Notes: generated from the sequence alone by a model not told the origin. A DNA stretch of 36,230 bases from JBCDJG01 sp038748065 (GCA_038748065.1 JBCDJG010000051.1:1-36230), one strand, 5' to 3'; positions 1 to 8,681 are shown, counted from the stretch's first letter. Numbers and translations are program-made.

Positions 1-29
1 ATAGTCTTCTCTATCCCGGCTGCAATAAC

Positions 30-47
30 TTAATATTGTCTTATTAA
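30..47. promoter_or_regulatory. AT-rich palindrome upstream of the TetR gene
   Basis: A perfect inverted repeat with 6-bp arms TTAATA and TATTAA, separated by 6 bp, lies about 78 bp before the preferred TetR start. TetR-family proteins usually bind short palindromes near their own promoters, so this could be an autoregulatory operator. Short AT palindromes also arise by chance, so the call is tentative. Confidence 0.25.
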
Positions 48-124
48 ATTTGGTATCCTTTATTGAACGCCTGTAGAGCTTGAATGGACGAGTGGCTCGC
101 AGGCTTACCGGCAGGAACAACTTA

Positions 125-736
125 ATGAGTAAGTTACGTCGTGATACCCAGGTAACTCGGCAGCAGCTCCTGGATGCAGCAGAACGCCTGTTCGCGGAGC
201 GCGGCATCGACAATGTGAGCCTGATCGAGATAGGCCGGGCCGCAGGTCAGAAAAACCGTAATGCCGCGCAGTACCACTTCAGCGACAAGGCAACTCTGGT
301 CAACGCAGTTCTGGATCGGCATACGGATCAGATTGCAGCCCGGCGTCGTGACATGCTGGACGCACTGGCACATCAGCCGGAAGTCACGCTTGCCGACGCA
401 GTAGCCATCTTCGTGCGCCCGGTAGCAGAGCATGTAGCTCGCACCGAAAACAGCCTCGCCTTCCTTCTGATTAACAGCCAGCTCATGATCAGCCAGGAGC
501 AAGCGCACGTGGCCGACTCGCGGGTGACGACTATGCCAGAGGTCAAAGAGCTTTCGGACCTGTTTGCCAGGCTCCAGCCACAGACCAGTGCCGCAACGCG
601 ACGCGCGCAGACTCTCTTAATCAGATCCATGTTGCACCATGGACTGGCCAGCTATCACACGCGCTACGGCGATCGCGACGACAGCGCTTTCGTAGAGGCG
701 CTTTGTACTGGCATAGAAGCAGTGCTGCGCAGCTGA
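125..736 (+). CDS. TetR/AcrR family transcriptional regulator
   Basis: A one-component repressor-type protein of 203 residues. The N-terminal 60 residues form the classic TetR helix-turn-helix: LLDAAERLFAERG, then a recognition region reading IGRAAG, then YHFSDKATL. The rest is an alpha-helical ligand-binding domain with no close recognition. The start at 125 is preferred over the upstream in-frame ATG at 80 because GGCAGGAA sits about 8 bases before it and the TetR fold begins directly after. It ends back-to-back with the convergent SRPBCC gene, the two stop codons abutting. Given the context it may control the neighbouring catabolic operons, but the ligand and targets are unknown. Confidence 0.88.
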   Translation: MSKLRRDTQVTRQQLLDAAERLFAERGIDNVSLIEIGRAAGQKNRNAAQYHFSDKATLVNAVLDRHTDQIAARRRDMLDALAHQPEVTLADAVAIFVRPVAEHVARTENSLAFLLINSQLMISQEQAHVADSRVTTMPEVKELSDLFARLQPQTSAATRRAQTLLIRSMLHHGLASYHTRYGDRDDSAFVEALCTGIEAVLRS

Positions 737-1174
737 TCAGGCCTCGGCAAAGCGCTTAAGGTCCTGCGCGCAGCGGTTGAAGCCATCCTCAACCTGCTGA
801 CCCAGGGCCTCCACCATGGCGTCGACCGCCTCCCCGGAGAACTCGTCCCAGGTGCGGTAGGTGCAGCGCCCGGCATCGACGGCGGTCACTTCCTGCACGC
901 GGTCTGCATGTATAGGATCGCCGGGCCGATTTTCCATCGACCAGGTGATGCGCCGTGGTGCATCGACCTCAGTGATATATTCCACCTGTTCCTGCAGGCC
1001 TGCGCCAAGGTCGACCTGCATCTTCACCGGACTGCCGATCTCGAGGCTGGCCTCGATACTCGGGCAAAAGCTGTTCCACTCACCATAGCGCTCGAAATCG
1101 GTCAGGATGCCCCAAACCCGCTCGGCAGTGGCGTGGATGATGACAGTTTCGGACGAGACAATAACTTTTTTCAT
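737..1174 (-). CDS. SRPBCC (START/polyketide cyclase-like) family protein
   Basis: A 145-residue protein of the SRPBCC helix-grip fold, which binds hydrophobic ligands in a deep cavity. The opening pattern of a beta strand, then TAERVWGILTDFERYGEWN and FCPSIEA, is typical of this superfamily, and the C-terminal long helix (VDAMVEALGQQVEDGFNRCAQDLKRFAE) closes the cavity. The ATG at 1174 overlaps the stop of the upstream crotonase gene in an ATGA arrangement, indicating translational coupling. An in-frame GTG at 1186 is a less likely start. It is the last gene of the minus-strand operon that begins with the DUF3604 gene. The ligand cannot be deduced; a lipid or steroid-like molecule would fit the context. 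Confidence 0.8.
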   Translation of the reverse strand: MKKVIVSSETVIIHATAERVWGILTDFERYGEWNSFCPSIEASLEIGSPVKMQVDLGAGLQEQVEYITEVDAPRRITWSMENRPGDPIHADRVQEVTAVDAGRCTYRTWDEFSGEAVDAMVEALGQQVEDGFNRCAQDLKRFAEA

Positions 1175-1983
1175 AGGGGTTTCCACTGGGGTTTGCGGCC
1201 CTCGGCAAAGGCTGCCATCGCCTCTTCCATGCAGCCTGAAAAATAGCCAAGGACCTGAGTACGATTCTCAAGCTCCATGGCGCGGCGCAGGCTCGGGGCG
1301 TCGAGATTCTGCCAGAAGCCCTTCTTGGTCATCCACACGCCGTATTCGGCATTGGCATTGAGTGTCTGGGCCAGCTCCAGCGCCGCGTCCAGCAGGGTGT
1401 CGGGCGCAACCAGCCGGTTCAGCATGCCCAGTGACTGGGCTTCACTCGCCGGAAATATCCGGCCGCTGGCCATCAGCTCGAGCGCGATCGTTGGCGGTAC
1501 CAGCCGCGGCAGGAAATAGCTGGTCCCGACATCGCATGAAGACAGGCCGGTCTTGATGAACACGGCGCCAAAGGTCGCTGCCTCGCTCGCCACGCGCAGG
1601 TCGCAGGCCAGCGCAATACCGAGGCCGCCGCCAACCGCCGCGCCGTTTACCGCGGCGATGACGGGTTTATCGCACTCGTGGATGGCCAGCATCAGTTCGG
1701 CCAGCAGCTCCTGGTACTTGTAAACATAGCCAAGCTGGCTCATCCCCTCCGACCCAGGGACCTCTCCAGCATCCTCCCCGGGCGCGAGATCCGCCCCGGC
1801 ACAAAATCCCCGCCCGGCGCCGGTAATAACCACGGCGCGAATCTCGCGGCTGTGGTTCACCGCGCGCAGCGCATCGATCAACTCTGTTAGCAGGGCGGGC
1901 ACGAGGGCATTGAGCTTATCAGGGCGATTCAGGGTCAGGCACAGGGTCTGCGCATCAAGCGATTCACTCAGAACTAAGGGCAT
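1171..1983 (-). CDS. Enoyl-CoA hydratase/isomerase (crotonase) family protein with altered active site
   Basis: A crotonase-fold acyl-CoA enzyme of 270 residues. Family landmarks are RPDKLNAL, the oxyanion-hole strand VVITGAGRGFCAGADL, and VNGAAVGGGLGIALACDLRVAS. The two glutamates that act as acid and base in true enoyl-CoA hydratases are not where they should be: GGGCELA is replaced by GGGLGIA, and the FGQPE position reads FGAVF. Instead there is GLSSCDVGTSYFLPR, a pattern also found in some actinobacterial EchA paralogues. The reaction is therefore probably not simple hydration; hydrolysis or ring cleavage of a CoA ester is possible. A strong AAGGAG precedes two adjacent ATG codons; the second, at 1983, has the better spacing. 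It lies 30 bases after the SLC13 permease gene and is coupled to the SRPBCC gene. Confidence 0.85.
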   Translation of the reverse strand: MPLVLSESLDAQTLCLTLNRPDKLNALVPALLTELIDALRAVNHSREIRAVVITGAGRGFCAGADLAPGEDAGEVPGSEGMSQLGYVYKYQELLAELMLAIHECDKPVIAAVNGAAVGGGLGIALACDLRVASEAATFGAVFIKTGLSSCDVGTSYFLPRLVPPTIALELMASGRIFPASEAQSLGMLNRLVAPDTLLDAALELAQTLNANAEYGVWMTKKGFWQNLDAPSLRRAMELENRTQVLGYFSGCMEEAMAAFAEGRKPQWKPL

Positions 1984-2013
1984 CATTTCTCCTTGTCGGC
2001 GGGCGGTCTGGCC

Positions 2014-3741
2014 TTACTGGAACGGGAATACGCGCGGGATCAGGGCGATAGCCACCGCAGAATAGGCCAGCGACAGTGGCAAACCCGCCCGGGTGTAGTC
2101 GCCAAACTGATAGTTGCCAAGGTTTTGCACCATCAGGTTTGTGGTGTAGCCGTAGGGTGTGAGAAAGCTGGCGCTGGCACCAAAAGCCACGGCCATCACG
2201 AAAGGCATGTGGCTGAGCCCGAAGCTCTCCGCCAGCCCAAAGGCAATGGGAAAGGCGAGCGCTGCGGCAGCGTTATTCGTCATCAGCTCTGTCAGTAACA
2301 GCGTCGTAAAATAGATGCCCGCCAGCGCCGCCCAGGGTCCATACCCTGCCAGATTAGTGTGCAGGCCATCGGCGATAACTGACACCAGGCCGGAGTTATT
2401 CAGCGCCTGCGACAGGGTCAGGGCAGAGCCTATAATCAACCACAATTCGAAGGGGAAACGACGGCGCAGCTCGGAACCGCGCACAACGCCCATGACGAGC
2501 ATGGCAAGCAGCAGCATGGCGAGCCCCTTCGCCAGAGGAAAAACGCCCATGGAGGCAAGCAGCACCACGCCCAAAAGCCCCAGGGTAACCGCGTAGTTTT
2601 GCAGGGCAGTGGCCTGACCGCCCTGCACGGCGTCATCGATAACGGCAAAGTTCTTATCCAGATTCTTGCGATCATTGAAGTCCGGGCCCACGGCAAGCAT
2701 CATGCTGTCGCCGGCCTGTATTGTGATGTTACCCAGCTTGCCGGATAGGCGCTTACCACCGCGGCGCATGCCCACCACGGCGGCGTCAAACAGTGACCTG
2801 AAGCCACTGTCTTTCACGGTCTTACCCTCGATGGTGGCATTGGGCATGACGATGACTTCGACCATGTTTTCCCGCAGTAGGCCCTCCTCGACTGCAAACA
2901 GCTTCAAACCGTGAAACTCATCGAGGGCGCCCAGCTGTTTGATGTCTCCCGAGAAAATCAGTTTATCGCCCGCCTCGATAAACTCAGACGGCGCCACCGG
3001 TGAGAGCAGGTGTTCCCCACGAACAATTTCAACCAGGAAGAGGTCCTCCAGGTCGCGCAATCGGTTCTGGCTGATACTGCGTCCTATCAGCTTGGAATCT
3101 GCCGTCACCTCGGCTTCGATCAGATACTCGTTAACATCGATCTGCCCCTGCTCGCGCTGTGGCAGCAGCCGCGCGCTAACTAGAATAACCACCAGTCCGA
3201 CCACGGTAGCGCAGGCTCCCACGATGAAGAAATCGAAAAAGGCCAGGCCCTCGCCAGTCGCGTCTTCGAGGAAACTGGACACGATCAGGTTGGTAGAAGT
3301 GCCGATAAGCGTCATGGTACCGCCGAGTATCGCGGCGTAAGACAGCGGAATCAGCAGTCGAGAGGCAGCGTGGTGGCGGTTGCTGCGAACCGTGTGGGCC
3401 AGGGTAGCAACCACCGCGGTGTTATTAACGAACGCGGAAAATAGCGCGGTAACCGCGCCCAGGCGCAGCAGACTGATGCTGTAATTGGGCGTGATCAGCT
3501 TTCCGGAAAGGCGATTTAACCAGGACAGCTTTTCCAGCCCAATTGATACCAACATCAGCAGAATCAGTGTAATGAGGCCCGTATTGGAGCCCTTGGATAA
3601 CACTTCCGCTGTATCGACGAGACCAAAGAAGTACGCCACCAGCATCGTGCAGGTGAATACCCAGACAGCCGGCCAGTCGCTGAAAATCAGGCTCGCCAAC
3701 AGAGCGAGAAACAAGCCCGATATCAGAAGCTGCTCAAACAT
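2014..3741 (-). CDS. SLC13/DASS-family permease with two RCK_C (TrkA-C) domains
   Basis: A 575-residue inner-membrane transporter of the divalent-anion:sodium symporter type. Hydrophobic segments fill the first ~190 residues, including a conserved-type NNTAVVATL stretch, and a GGTMTLIGTSTNLIVS substrate/ion motif follows. Two soluble RCK_C-like domains lie at roughly residues 205-285 and 295-370. The C-terminal half is again membrane-embedded, with ELMTNNAAAALAFPIAFG and FLTPYGYTTNLMV repeating the SNT-type motif. Family members move dicarboxylates, sulfate or other anions with sodium. The gene sits between the DUF3604 gene (59-base gap upstream) and the crotonase gene, so uptake of an organic acid feeding this catabolic operon is a reasonable inference. 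No strong ribosome-binding site is visible. Confidence 0.9.
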   Translation of the reverse strand: MFEQLLISGLFLALLASLIFSDWPAVWVFTCTMLVAYFFGLVDTAEVLSKGSNTGLITLILLMLVSIGLEKLSWLNRLSGKLITPNYSISLLRLGAVTALFSAFVNNTAVVATLAHTVRSNRHHAASRLLIPLSYAAILGGTMTLIGTSTNLIVSSFLEDATGEGLAFFDFFIVGACATVVGLVVILVSARLLPQREQGQIDVNEYLIEAEVTADSKLIGRSISQNRLRDLEDLFLVEIVRGEHLLSPVAPSEFIEAGDKLIFSGDIKQLGALDEFHGLKLFAVEEGLLRENMVEVIVMPNATIEGKTVKDSGFRSLFDAAVVGMRRGGKRLSGKLGNITIQAGDSMMLAVGPDFNDRKNLDKNFAVIDDAVQGGQATALQNYAVTLGLLGVVLLASMGVFPLAKGLAMLLLAMLVMGVVRGSELRRRFPFELWLIIGSALTLSQALNNSGLVSVIADGLHTNLAGYGPWAALAGIYFTTLLLTELMTNNAAAALAFPIAFGLAESFGLSHMPFVMAVAFGASASFLTPYGYTTNLMVQNLGNYQFGDYTRAGLPLSLAYSAVAIALIPRVFPFQ

Positions 3742-3800
3742 TCACCACGTCCACGTCTTATTTTTGCAGGCGCTAGGATACGCGCAAGGCCGATGCCGGC

Positions 3801-5747
3801 TCAACTCGAGTCAGCGGGTCTGTACCAGATCGGCGAACTCCAGGCTCGCTCCCTAACCAGCGGACGATGCTCTTCGCTGCAGCAGCCCTCCTGGCCTTCA
3901 CCGATAGTACGCGGGTCTGCGCAGTCGACACCCTGCGCAATACACAGGCGCTGGCTCCAGCGGCAGGAGGGATTCTCGACCGCGCGCGAGTAGTACCAGG
4001 CATGCTGCTCCGGATCAAAGCTGTCATCGGTCCATACGCGGCACAGGTTGGCGTGACCGCGACCTGCAGGCTCACAGGTCGAGAGATCGACGCTGGCGCC
4101 AAGGTCCTCGCCCCCGGCCACGTCAAACACCGCCTCGTGTCGCTGACCCGCCTGGTCAATCCAGCCCTTGATCACCTGCAGTCGATCTAGTGGCATGCCG
4201 GGGCTGTCCGCCGTGCCAGCGTCCTGGCTGGCCATAACCAGGAAGCGCGGCTGGCCCTGGCCCGCCGGCAGCTCGCCGCCCATGGGCACGCCCCCGGCGT
4301 AGCCCTGGGCTACGGCATTGCCACGCTCACACAGATCGGCCGGGTAGTCCCAGCCTCCGAAGAAACGACTGACGATGCGCGGCCCGCTGGTACCGTAGGT
4401 TTCCTTCGCGCGCATCCCCGCAAAAATGGCATCGCGACTGTTCTCCTCAGCCCACACCACTGCCAGGCCGCCGGGGTTGTATTCCAGCTTGTCTGGAAGG
4501 CCAGGTGGAATCTCAGTGCGAGCCGGCACACCGGCACCGCCGTGCCCAAGGAAACGATCCTCTTCGACAGAACCCGGAGCCCCCAGGTGCGTGTCTGTGC
4601 TCGCGATGATGCCGAACTGGAAGGGATTAGTCCCCAGCTTACTGCCTAACAACAGTCCGTCGCTGAGTGCAGCCCGCAGAAAGCCCGTGTCGGGCTTTGC
4701 GCTATTCGGGTAGCCGGCGATATTGTCGAGCGCCAGTTTCTCGAAGGCGCACAGCTCATCGCGACTTATCCCGGGGGCATAGAAGCACTCCGAGTCGCCC
4801 TTGTGCTGCATGATTTCGACCAGGGGCTCCAGGCGCATGCGTTGCGCGGCATAGGCCGCATCGATAGGCTGGCCGGCCGTATTAAGGGCGCTGAACATGT
4901 AGCCGGCGCTCAGGTTGGAGTTGTGCGGAATCGCCAGCACATCACAGTCACCTTGCGCCTCGATGCACTGGTCGTCAAGAGCATCCCACAGCTGCTCTGC
5001 TGATGGGCCATCGATATAGCTCGGCGGCAGTGGCGGCACGTCGGCGTTGCGAAATACCACATTACGATGCAGGTTGCCGCCTGCACTAGGCTGCACGCCG
5101 GTCCATTCATAGCCGATGAAACTCGTGAATTCACAGCTTGCCGAACGATCGTAGTGCTGTTCTGCAGCGTCCTGCATTTCGCCCCAGGGTACCTTGGCCG
5201 CTGCCAGGCACAGGGCATCATCTTCGCCGCACAGCCCCAGGTGAGAAGCTCTGATCGAGGAGAAAAAATTAAACAGGTAGAAAGCGCCGCGTGGCCAACC
5301 ACGATACAGCCGACACTGCCACGAGGTGTAGCCTTCTACGCCCTCAGTGTTGCACATGTGCACTTCACCAATCAGCTCCGCATGATCAGATACCATGGCA
5401 AAGTCGAGAGGCCTGCGAAGCTGCAAAGAACGCGCCGCCTCGCCCTCGTCATTCCAGGGCTGGATGCCAATACGCGCACCGCGTGCGAACTCGTAGGCCT
5501 GGGCGGGCGTGGTACGCGTACCCTGGGTGCTGGCATCCAGCGAGTAACGCGTATGCACATGCACGTCACCGAAAAACGGCCGCTTCAATGCTGCTCGATC
5601 TGTGCAGGGCTCGCGTTGCTCGGTATAGGCAAGCGTCACTACATCACTTAACCGTTCGATCGATGGCGCAACGCCAGCGTCAGTATCCGCTACAGCAAGC
5701 TCGACGCCCAGCAGGGTAACGAGCAGTGGCAAACAGGCCTTGTTCAT
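3801..5747 (-). CDS. DUF3604 domain-containing secreted protein
   Basis: A 648-residue exported protein. The N-terminus (MNKACLPLLVTLLGVELAVA) is a short signal peptide with likely cleavage near residue 20. The mature protein carries the DUF3604 pattern: FFGDVHVHTRYSLDAS at about 58-73, FAMVSDHAELIGE, AIPHNSNLS, IASTDTHLGAPGSVEE, and the terminal RAWSSPIWY. The repeated His/Asp motifs resemble a PHP-type metal site, so a periplasmic metal-dependent hydrolase is possible, but the biochemical role of the family is not established. The ATG at 5747 was chosen over an upstream frame extension because it begins the signal peptide and is preceded by a G-rich ribosome-binding region. It heads the minus-strand operon and diverges from the flavoprotein/Rieske operon. 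Confidence 0.88.
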   Translation of the reverse strand: MNKACLPLLVTLLGVELAVADTDAGVAPSIERLSDVVTLAYTEQREPCTDRAALKRPFFGDVHVHTRYSLDASTQGTRTTPAQAYEFARGARIGIQPWNDEGEAARSLQLRRPLDFAMVSDHAELIGEVHMCNTEGVEGYTSWQCRLYRGWPRGAFYLFNFFSSIRASHLGLCGEDDALCLAAAKVPWGEMQDAAEQHYDRSASCEFTSFIGYEWTGVQPSAGGNLHRNVVFRNADVPPLPPSYIDGPSAEQLWDALDDQCIEAQGDCDVLAIPHNSNLSAGYMFSALNTAGQPIDAAYAAQRMRLEPLVEIMQHKGDSECFYAPGISRDELCAFEKLALDNIAGYPNSAKPDTGFLRAALSDGLLLGSKLGTNPFQFGIIASTDTHLGAPGSVEEDRFLGHGGAGVPARTEIPPGLPDKLEYNPGGLAVVWAEENSRDAIFAGMRAKETYGTSGPRIVSRFFGGWDYPADLCERGNAVAQGYAGGVPMGGELPAGQGQPRFLVMASQDAGTADSPGMPLDRLQVIKGWIDQAGQRHEAVFDVAGGEDLGASVDLSTCEPAGRGHANLCRVWTDDSFDPEQHAWYYSRAVENPSCRWSQRLCIAQGVDCADPRTIGEGQEGCCSEEHRPLVRERAWSSPIWYRPADSS

Positions 5748-5795
5748 GGTGCCCCCGTAGATGGAGTCCCGCACCCTATGTCCTGCTACTGCCCG

Positions 5796-5825
5796 GGTCA
5801 ACTGGACCGGCCGGATTGTTGAACC
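5796..5825. promoter_or_regulatory. Imperfect dyad between divergent operons (candidate operator)
   Basis: The left arm GGTCAAC (5796-5802) is the near-complement of the right arm GTTGAACC (5818-5825), with one extra base. The centre holds the perfect 8-bp palindrome CCGGCCGG (5807-5814), with nearly the same axis of symmetry. The element lies in the 170-bp space between the DUF3604 start (5747) and the flavoprotein start (about 5918), where a shared regulator would be expected to bind. The regulator is unknown; the nearby TetR protein is one candidate. Confidence 0.4.
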
Positions 5826-5917
5826 GCCCAGAGCCATTTGGATTAGCGACTGGAGACGGCGTGCTCACGCTGCCAAACTCGCGTGTATCAAGTGCGAAGA
5901 GAGCAGGTTACAGGGCC

Positions 5918-7642
5918 TTGGGTACGGTACAGAGCGAACAGGATATTGTCGTCGACTGGCTGGTAGCGGGCGCCGGTGCCGCCGGCATGACCGGCGCAGC
6001 GGTGGCGGCCCACCTCGGCGCCGATGTCCTGGTGGTTGAGAAGGAAGCCGTTTTCGGCGGCACGACGGCCAAGTCAGGCGGCGTTGCCTGGATACCGGGC
6101 AACCATCGTCAAGCGCAGTTCGGCGTGGACGACAGTATCGAGGAAGGGCTGACGTACATCAGCGGCCTGATTGGCGACAGCGTAGCGCCCGCGCGGCTGC
6201 GCGCCTTCGCTGAGCGCGCGCCGGAAATGCTGGAATTCATGATGACCAACAGCCGGGTCGAGTTCACGCCACTACCCAGCTACATGGACTACTACGAAGA
6301 GGTCGAGGGCTGGAAGCCCGGTGGACGCTCCATGGACCCGGGCACGATTGACCTTCGGACCCTAGGGGACGAAGCGGCCAACATTCGCTATGGCCATTAC
6401 GACGGACTGCTCTTGCCCTTCAACATTACCGTGCAGGAAGGACGGCGCCTGCAGGAAATGAATCTGGGCAGCTATCTGCTTGGGGCAAAACTACTGCTGC
6501 GCTACCTGCTGGATATTCCCGCGCGCCTGAAACGGCAGCGCGACAACCGACTGTCGCTAGGCCCGGCTCTGGTCGCCAGCCTGCGTCGAACGCTGCAGGA
6601 TAAGAACGTGCCGCTCTGGCTGAACGCACCGATGCAGGAACTGCTGGTGAATGATGGGCGCATCACGGGCGCGGTCGTAGCACGCGACGGCAAGCCCGTG
6701 CACGTTCACGCTCGACACGGCGTGCTATTGGCAACCGGTGGTTTTGCCCATAACACCGGCATGCGCCAGCACTACCATCCACAACCGGCGGGTTCCGCCT
6801 GGACCGCCGCCGCGCCCGGCTCTACCGGTGATGGCATCATCATGGGGGAAAAACTGGGTGCGCGACTCGCCTTTATGGGCAGCGCCTGGTGGTCCCCCAG
6901 TTACACCATTCCAGATGGCCGCGTACTCGCCTTGATCGCCGGCAAGTCCAATCCCGGCTCGATTATGGTGAATCGACTGGGCAAGCGCTTCACCAATGAG
7001 GCCAAACCCTATGAAGACCTGGTCAAGGACCAGTACGCCAGCGAGGCCAACGGTGAGTCAGCGGTGCCTTGCTATCTCATCTTCGACGCCAACTATCGCG
7101 GCAAGTATCCGCTGGGACACATCAAACCCGGTGCGGTAGAGCGCGACAGCAGCATACCGGCCGGCTATTTTTCGAGCGGCCTTCTGACCCGGGCAGACAG
7201 CGTCAATGAACTCGGAGAAAGCCTGGGCATGGACGGGGCCACGCTGGAACAGACGATCGCGCTGTTCAACGAGCACGCCGCAAAAGGCGAAGACCCCGTC
7301 TTCGGCCGTGGTGAGAGTCTGCATGATCGCTATTATGCTGACCCCAAAGTTGAACCTAACCCTTCTCTCGCGCCCATTGCAAAACCACCGTTCTACGCCT
7401 TTCGTTGCGATCCCGGTGATTTGGATACCAAGGGCGGCCTCGACTGCGATGAGTACGCCAGGGTGCTCGACAGCTCAGGTAAGGTCATTACCGGCCTCTA
7501 TGCGGCGGGCAACACCAGCGCAGCAGTTATGGGTGACACCTATCCCGGTGCTGGCGCGACCATTGCCTCCGCCATGACTTTTGGCTACATCGCCGCGCGC
7601 CACGCCCTTGCAGAGGCCGCGAAGGAGAGCCCCCATGACTGA
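5918..7642 (+). CDS. FAD-dependent 3-ketosteroid delta1-dehydrogenase-like flavoprotein
   Basis: A flavoprotein of about 574 residues from the fumarate reductase/KstD superfamily. The dinucleotide-binding motif GAGAAG is at about 18-23, followed by VVEKEAVFGGTTAKSGGVAWIPGN. The C-terminal KstD-type block holds KPPFYAFRCDPGDLDTKGGL, with a tyrosine near 493 matching the catalytic C-terminal tyrosine of KstD, then AAGNTSAAVMGDTYPGAGATI. KstD enzymes introduce the 1,2-double bond into ring A of 3-ketosteroids. The open frame reaches back to 5726, but that extension overlaps the divergent gene and lacks homology. A TTG at 5918, with AGCAGG about 10 bases ahead, places the FAD motif correctly. The stop overlaps the start of the next gene. 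The substrate is inferred, and other delta1-type dehydrogenations remain possible. Confidence 0.82.
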   Translation: MGTVQSEQDIVVDWLVAGAGAAGMTGAAVAAHLGADVLVVEKEAVFGGTTAKSGGVAWIPGNHRQAQFGVDDSIEEGLTYISGLIGDSVAPARLRAFAERAPEMLEFMMTNSRVEFTPLPSYMDYYEEVEGWKPGGRSMDPGTIDLRTLGDEAANIRYGHYDGLLLPFNITVQEGRRLQEMNLGSYLLGAKLLLRYLLDIPARLKRQRDNRLSLGPALVASLRRTLQDKNVPLWLNAPMQELLVNDGRITGAVVARDGKPVHVHARHGVLLATGGFAHNTGMRQHYHPQPAGSAWTAAAPGSTGDGIIMGEKLGARLAFMGSAWWSPSYTIPDGRVLALIAGKSNPGSIMVNRLGKRFTNEAKPYEDLVKDQYASEANGESAVPCYLIFDANYRGKYPLGHIKPGAVERDSSIPAGYFSSGLLTRADSVNELGESLGMDGATLEQTIALFNEHAAKGEDPVFGRGESLHDRYYADPKVEPNPSLAPIAKPPFYAFRCDPGDLDTKGGLDCDEYARVLDSSGKVITGLYAAGNTSAAVMGDTYPGAGATIASAMTFGYIAARHALAEAAKESPHD

Positions 7643-8681
7643 GCATCGCTATGCTTTCCTGCAACCGGGCAACTACGCCCGGGGCTGGCACATACTGCTA
7701 TTCTCGAGCGAACTGGCGCCAGGGGAAGTTAAGCCGTTGCGCTACTTCGAACAGGATTTCGCGGTGTACCGCGCGGAATCTGGCAGGGTTGCCGTGCTGG
7801 ACGCTCACTGCCCGCACCTGGGCGCGCACCTGGCGAGTGATGGCGGCCGGCTCCAGGGCGACAACATCGCCTGCCCCTTCCATGGTTGGGTATTTGCGCC
7901 CGATGGACACTGCGTCGATATCCCCTATGCCTCGCACATACCTGAAAAAGCCGTAAACGCGCTTCGCGGCTATCCGGTGCTGGAAAAAAACGGTTTCATT
8001 GCACTGTGGTTCGACCCCGCTGGCAACCCGCCGGAGGACTATCTGCCAGACATCGAAGACTGGGGCCCGCAGGCTTGGGGCGACTGGCGCTTCCAGCGCT
8101 CGCGCATTCGGGCCAAGGCCTGTGATGTCATTGAGAACATCGTCGATGTGGCACACTTTCCCCACGTTCACGGCGGCATCGTTCAGTCGTTTGAGAATCG
8201 CTTCAAGGACCGCAGCGTGACACAGATTTCCCGGGTAAAGATGAGTGCCGATGCCAGGATGGTGACGCCGCCGGGCCTTAACTTTGATCTGGAAACAGCG
8301 CGAAGCGACGGCCTGGGTAGAGAAGCGGATGCCTGGGGCGACGCCACCTATCATGGGCCATCCATCATGTACTACTACACCGAATCTCGCAGCCCGGATA
8401 TGAGCTACAAGAGCTGGTGGGTGAACTACCACATACCCGTGGACCAGGACGAACTCGACCTGTGTTCAGCGGTGATCGTTGCGAGCCTCGATGAGCGGCC
8501 GCTACCGCAAGAGTTTCTGGAGCTCTATCCCATTACGGCCCATGTTGCCTTTGGCCAGGACGTCGAAATCTGGAAGGACAAGGTCTATCGCGAGGAGCCC
8601 ATTTTGTGCGACGGCGACGGCCCCATCAACAAACTGCGCAAGTGGTACGAGCAGTTCTACCAGCCTCTGCATTCAGACTGA
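7635..8681 (+). CDS. Rieske non-heme iron oxygenase, KshA-like (3-ketosteroid 9alpha-hydroxylase oxygenase type)
   Basis: A 348-residue terminal oxygenase. The Rieske [2Fe-2S] cluster ligands are C59, H61, C80 and H83 (HCPHLG and CPFHGW). The mononuclear iron ligands are H174, H179 and D309, within NIVDVAHFPHVHG and QDVEIWKDK. Both the ligand spacing and the C-terminal run ending in GPINKLRKWYEQFY closely recall actinobacterial KshA, which hydroxylates C9 of the steroid nucleus and, with KstD, opens ring B. The ATG at 7635 overlaps the end of the flavoprotein gene by 8 bases, indicating one transcript. No reductase partner (KshB type) is present in the window, so electrons must come from an enzyme encoded elsewhere. 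The steroid substrate is an inference from similarity and pairing. Confidence 0.86.
   Translation: MTEHRYAFLQPGNYARGWHILLFSSELAPGEVKPLRYFEQDFAVYRAESGRVAVLDAHCPHLGAHLASDGGRLQGDNIACPFHGWVFAPDGHCVDIPYASHIPEKAVNALRGYPVLEKNGFIALWFDPAGNPPEDYLPDIEDWGPQAWGDWRFQRSRIRAKACDVIENIVDVAHFPHVHGGIVQSFENRFKDRSVTQISRVKMSADARMVTPPGLNFDLETARSDGLGREADAWGDATYHGPSIMYYYTESRSPDMSYKSWWVNYHIPVDQDELDLCSAVIVASLDERPLPQEFLELYPITAHVAFGQDVEIWKDKVYREEPILCDGDGPINKLRKWYEQFYQPLHSD

Noticed and set aside
7698..8432. Minus-strand open frame of 244 codons
   Set aside because: It is the antisense shadow of the Rieske oxygenase gene.
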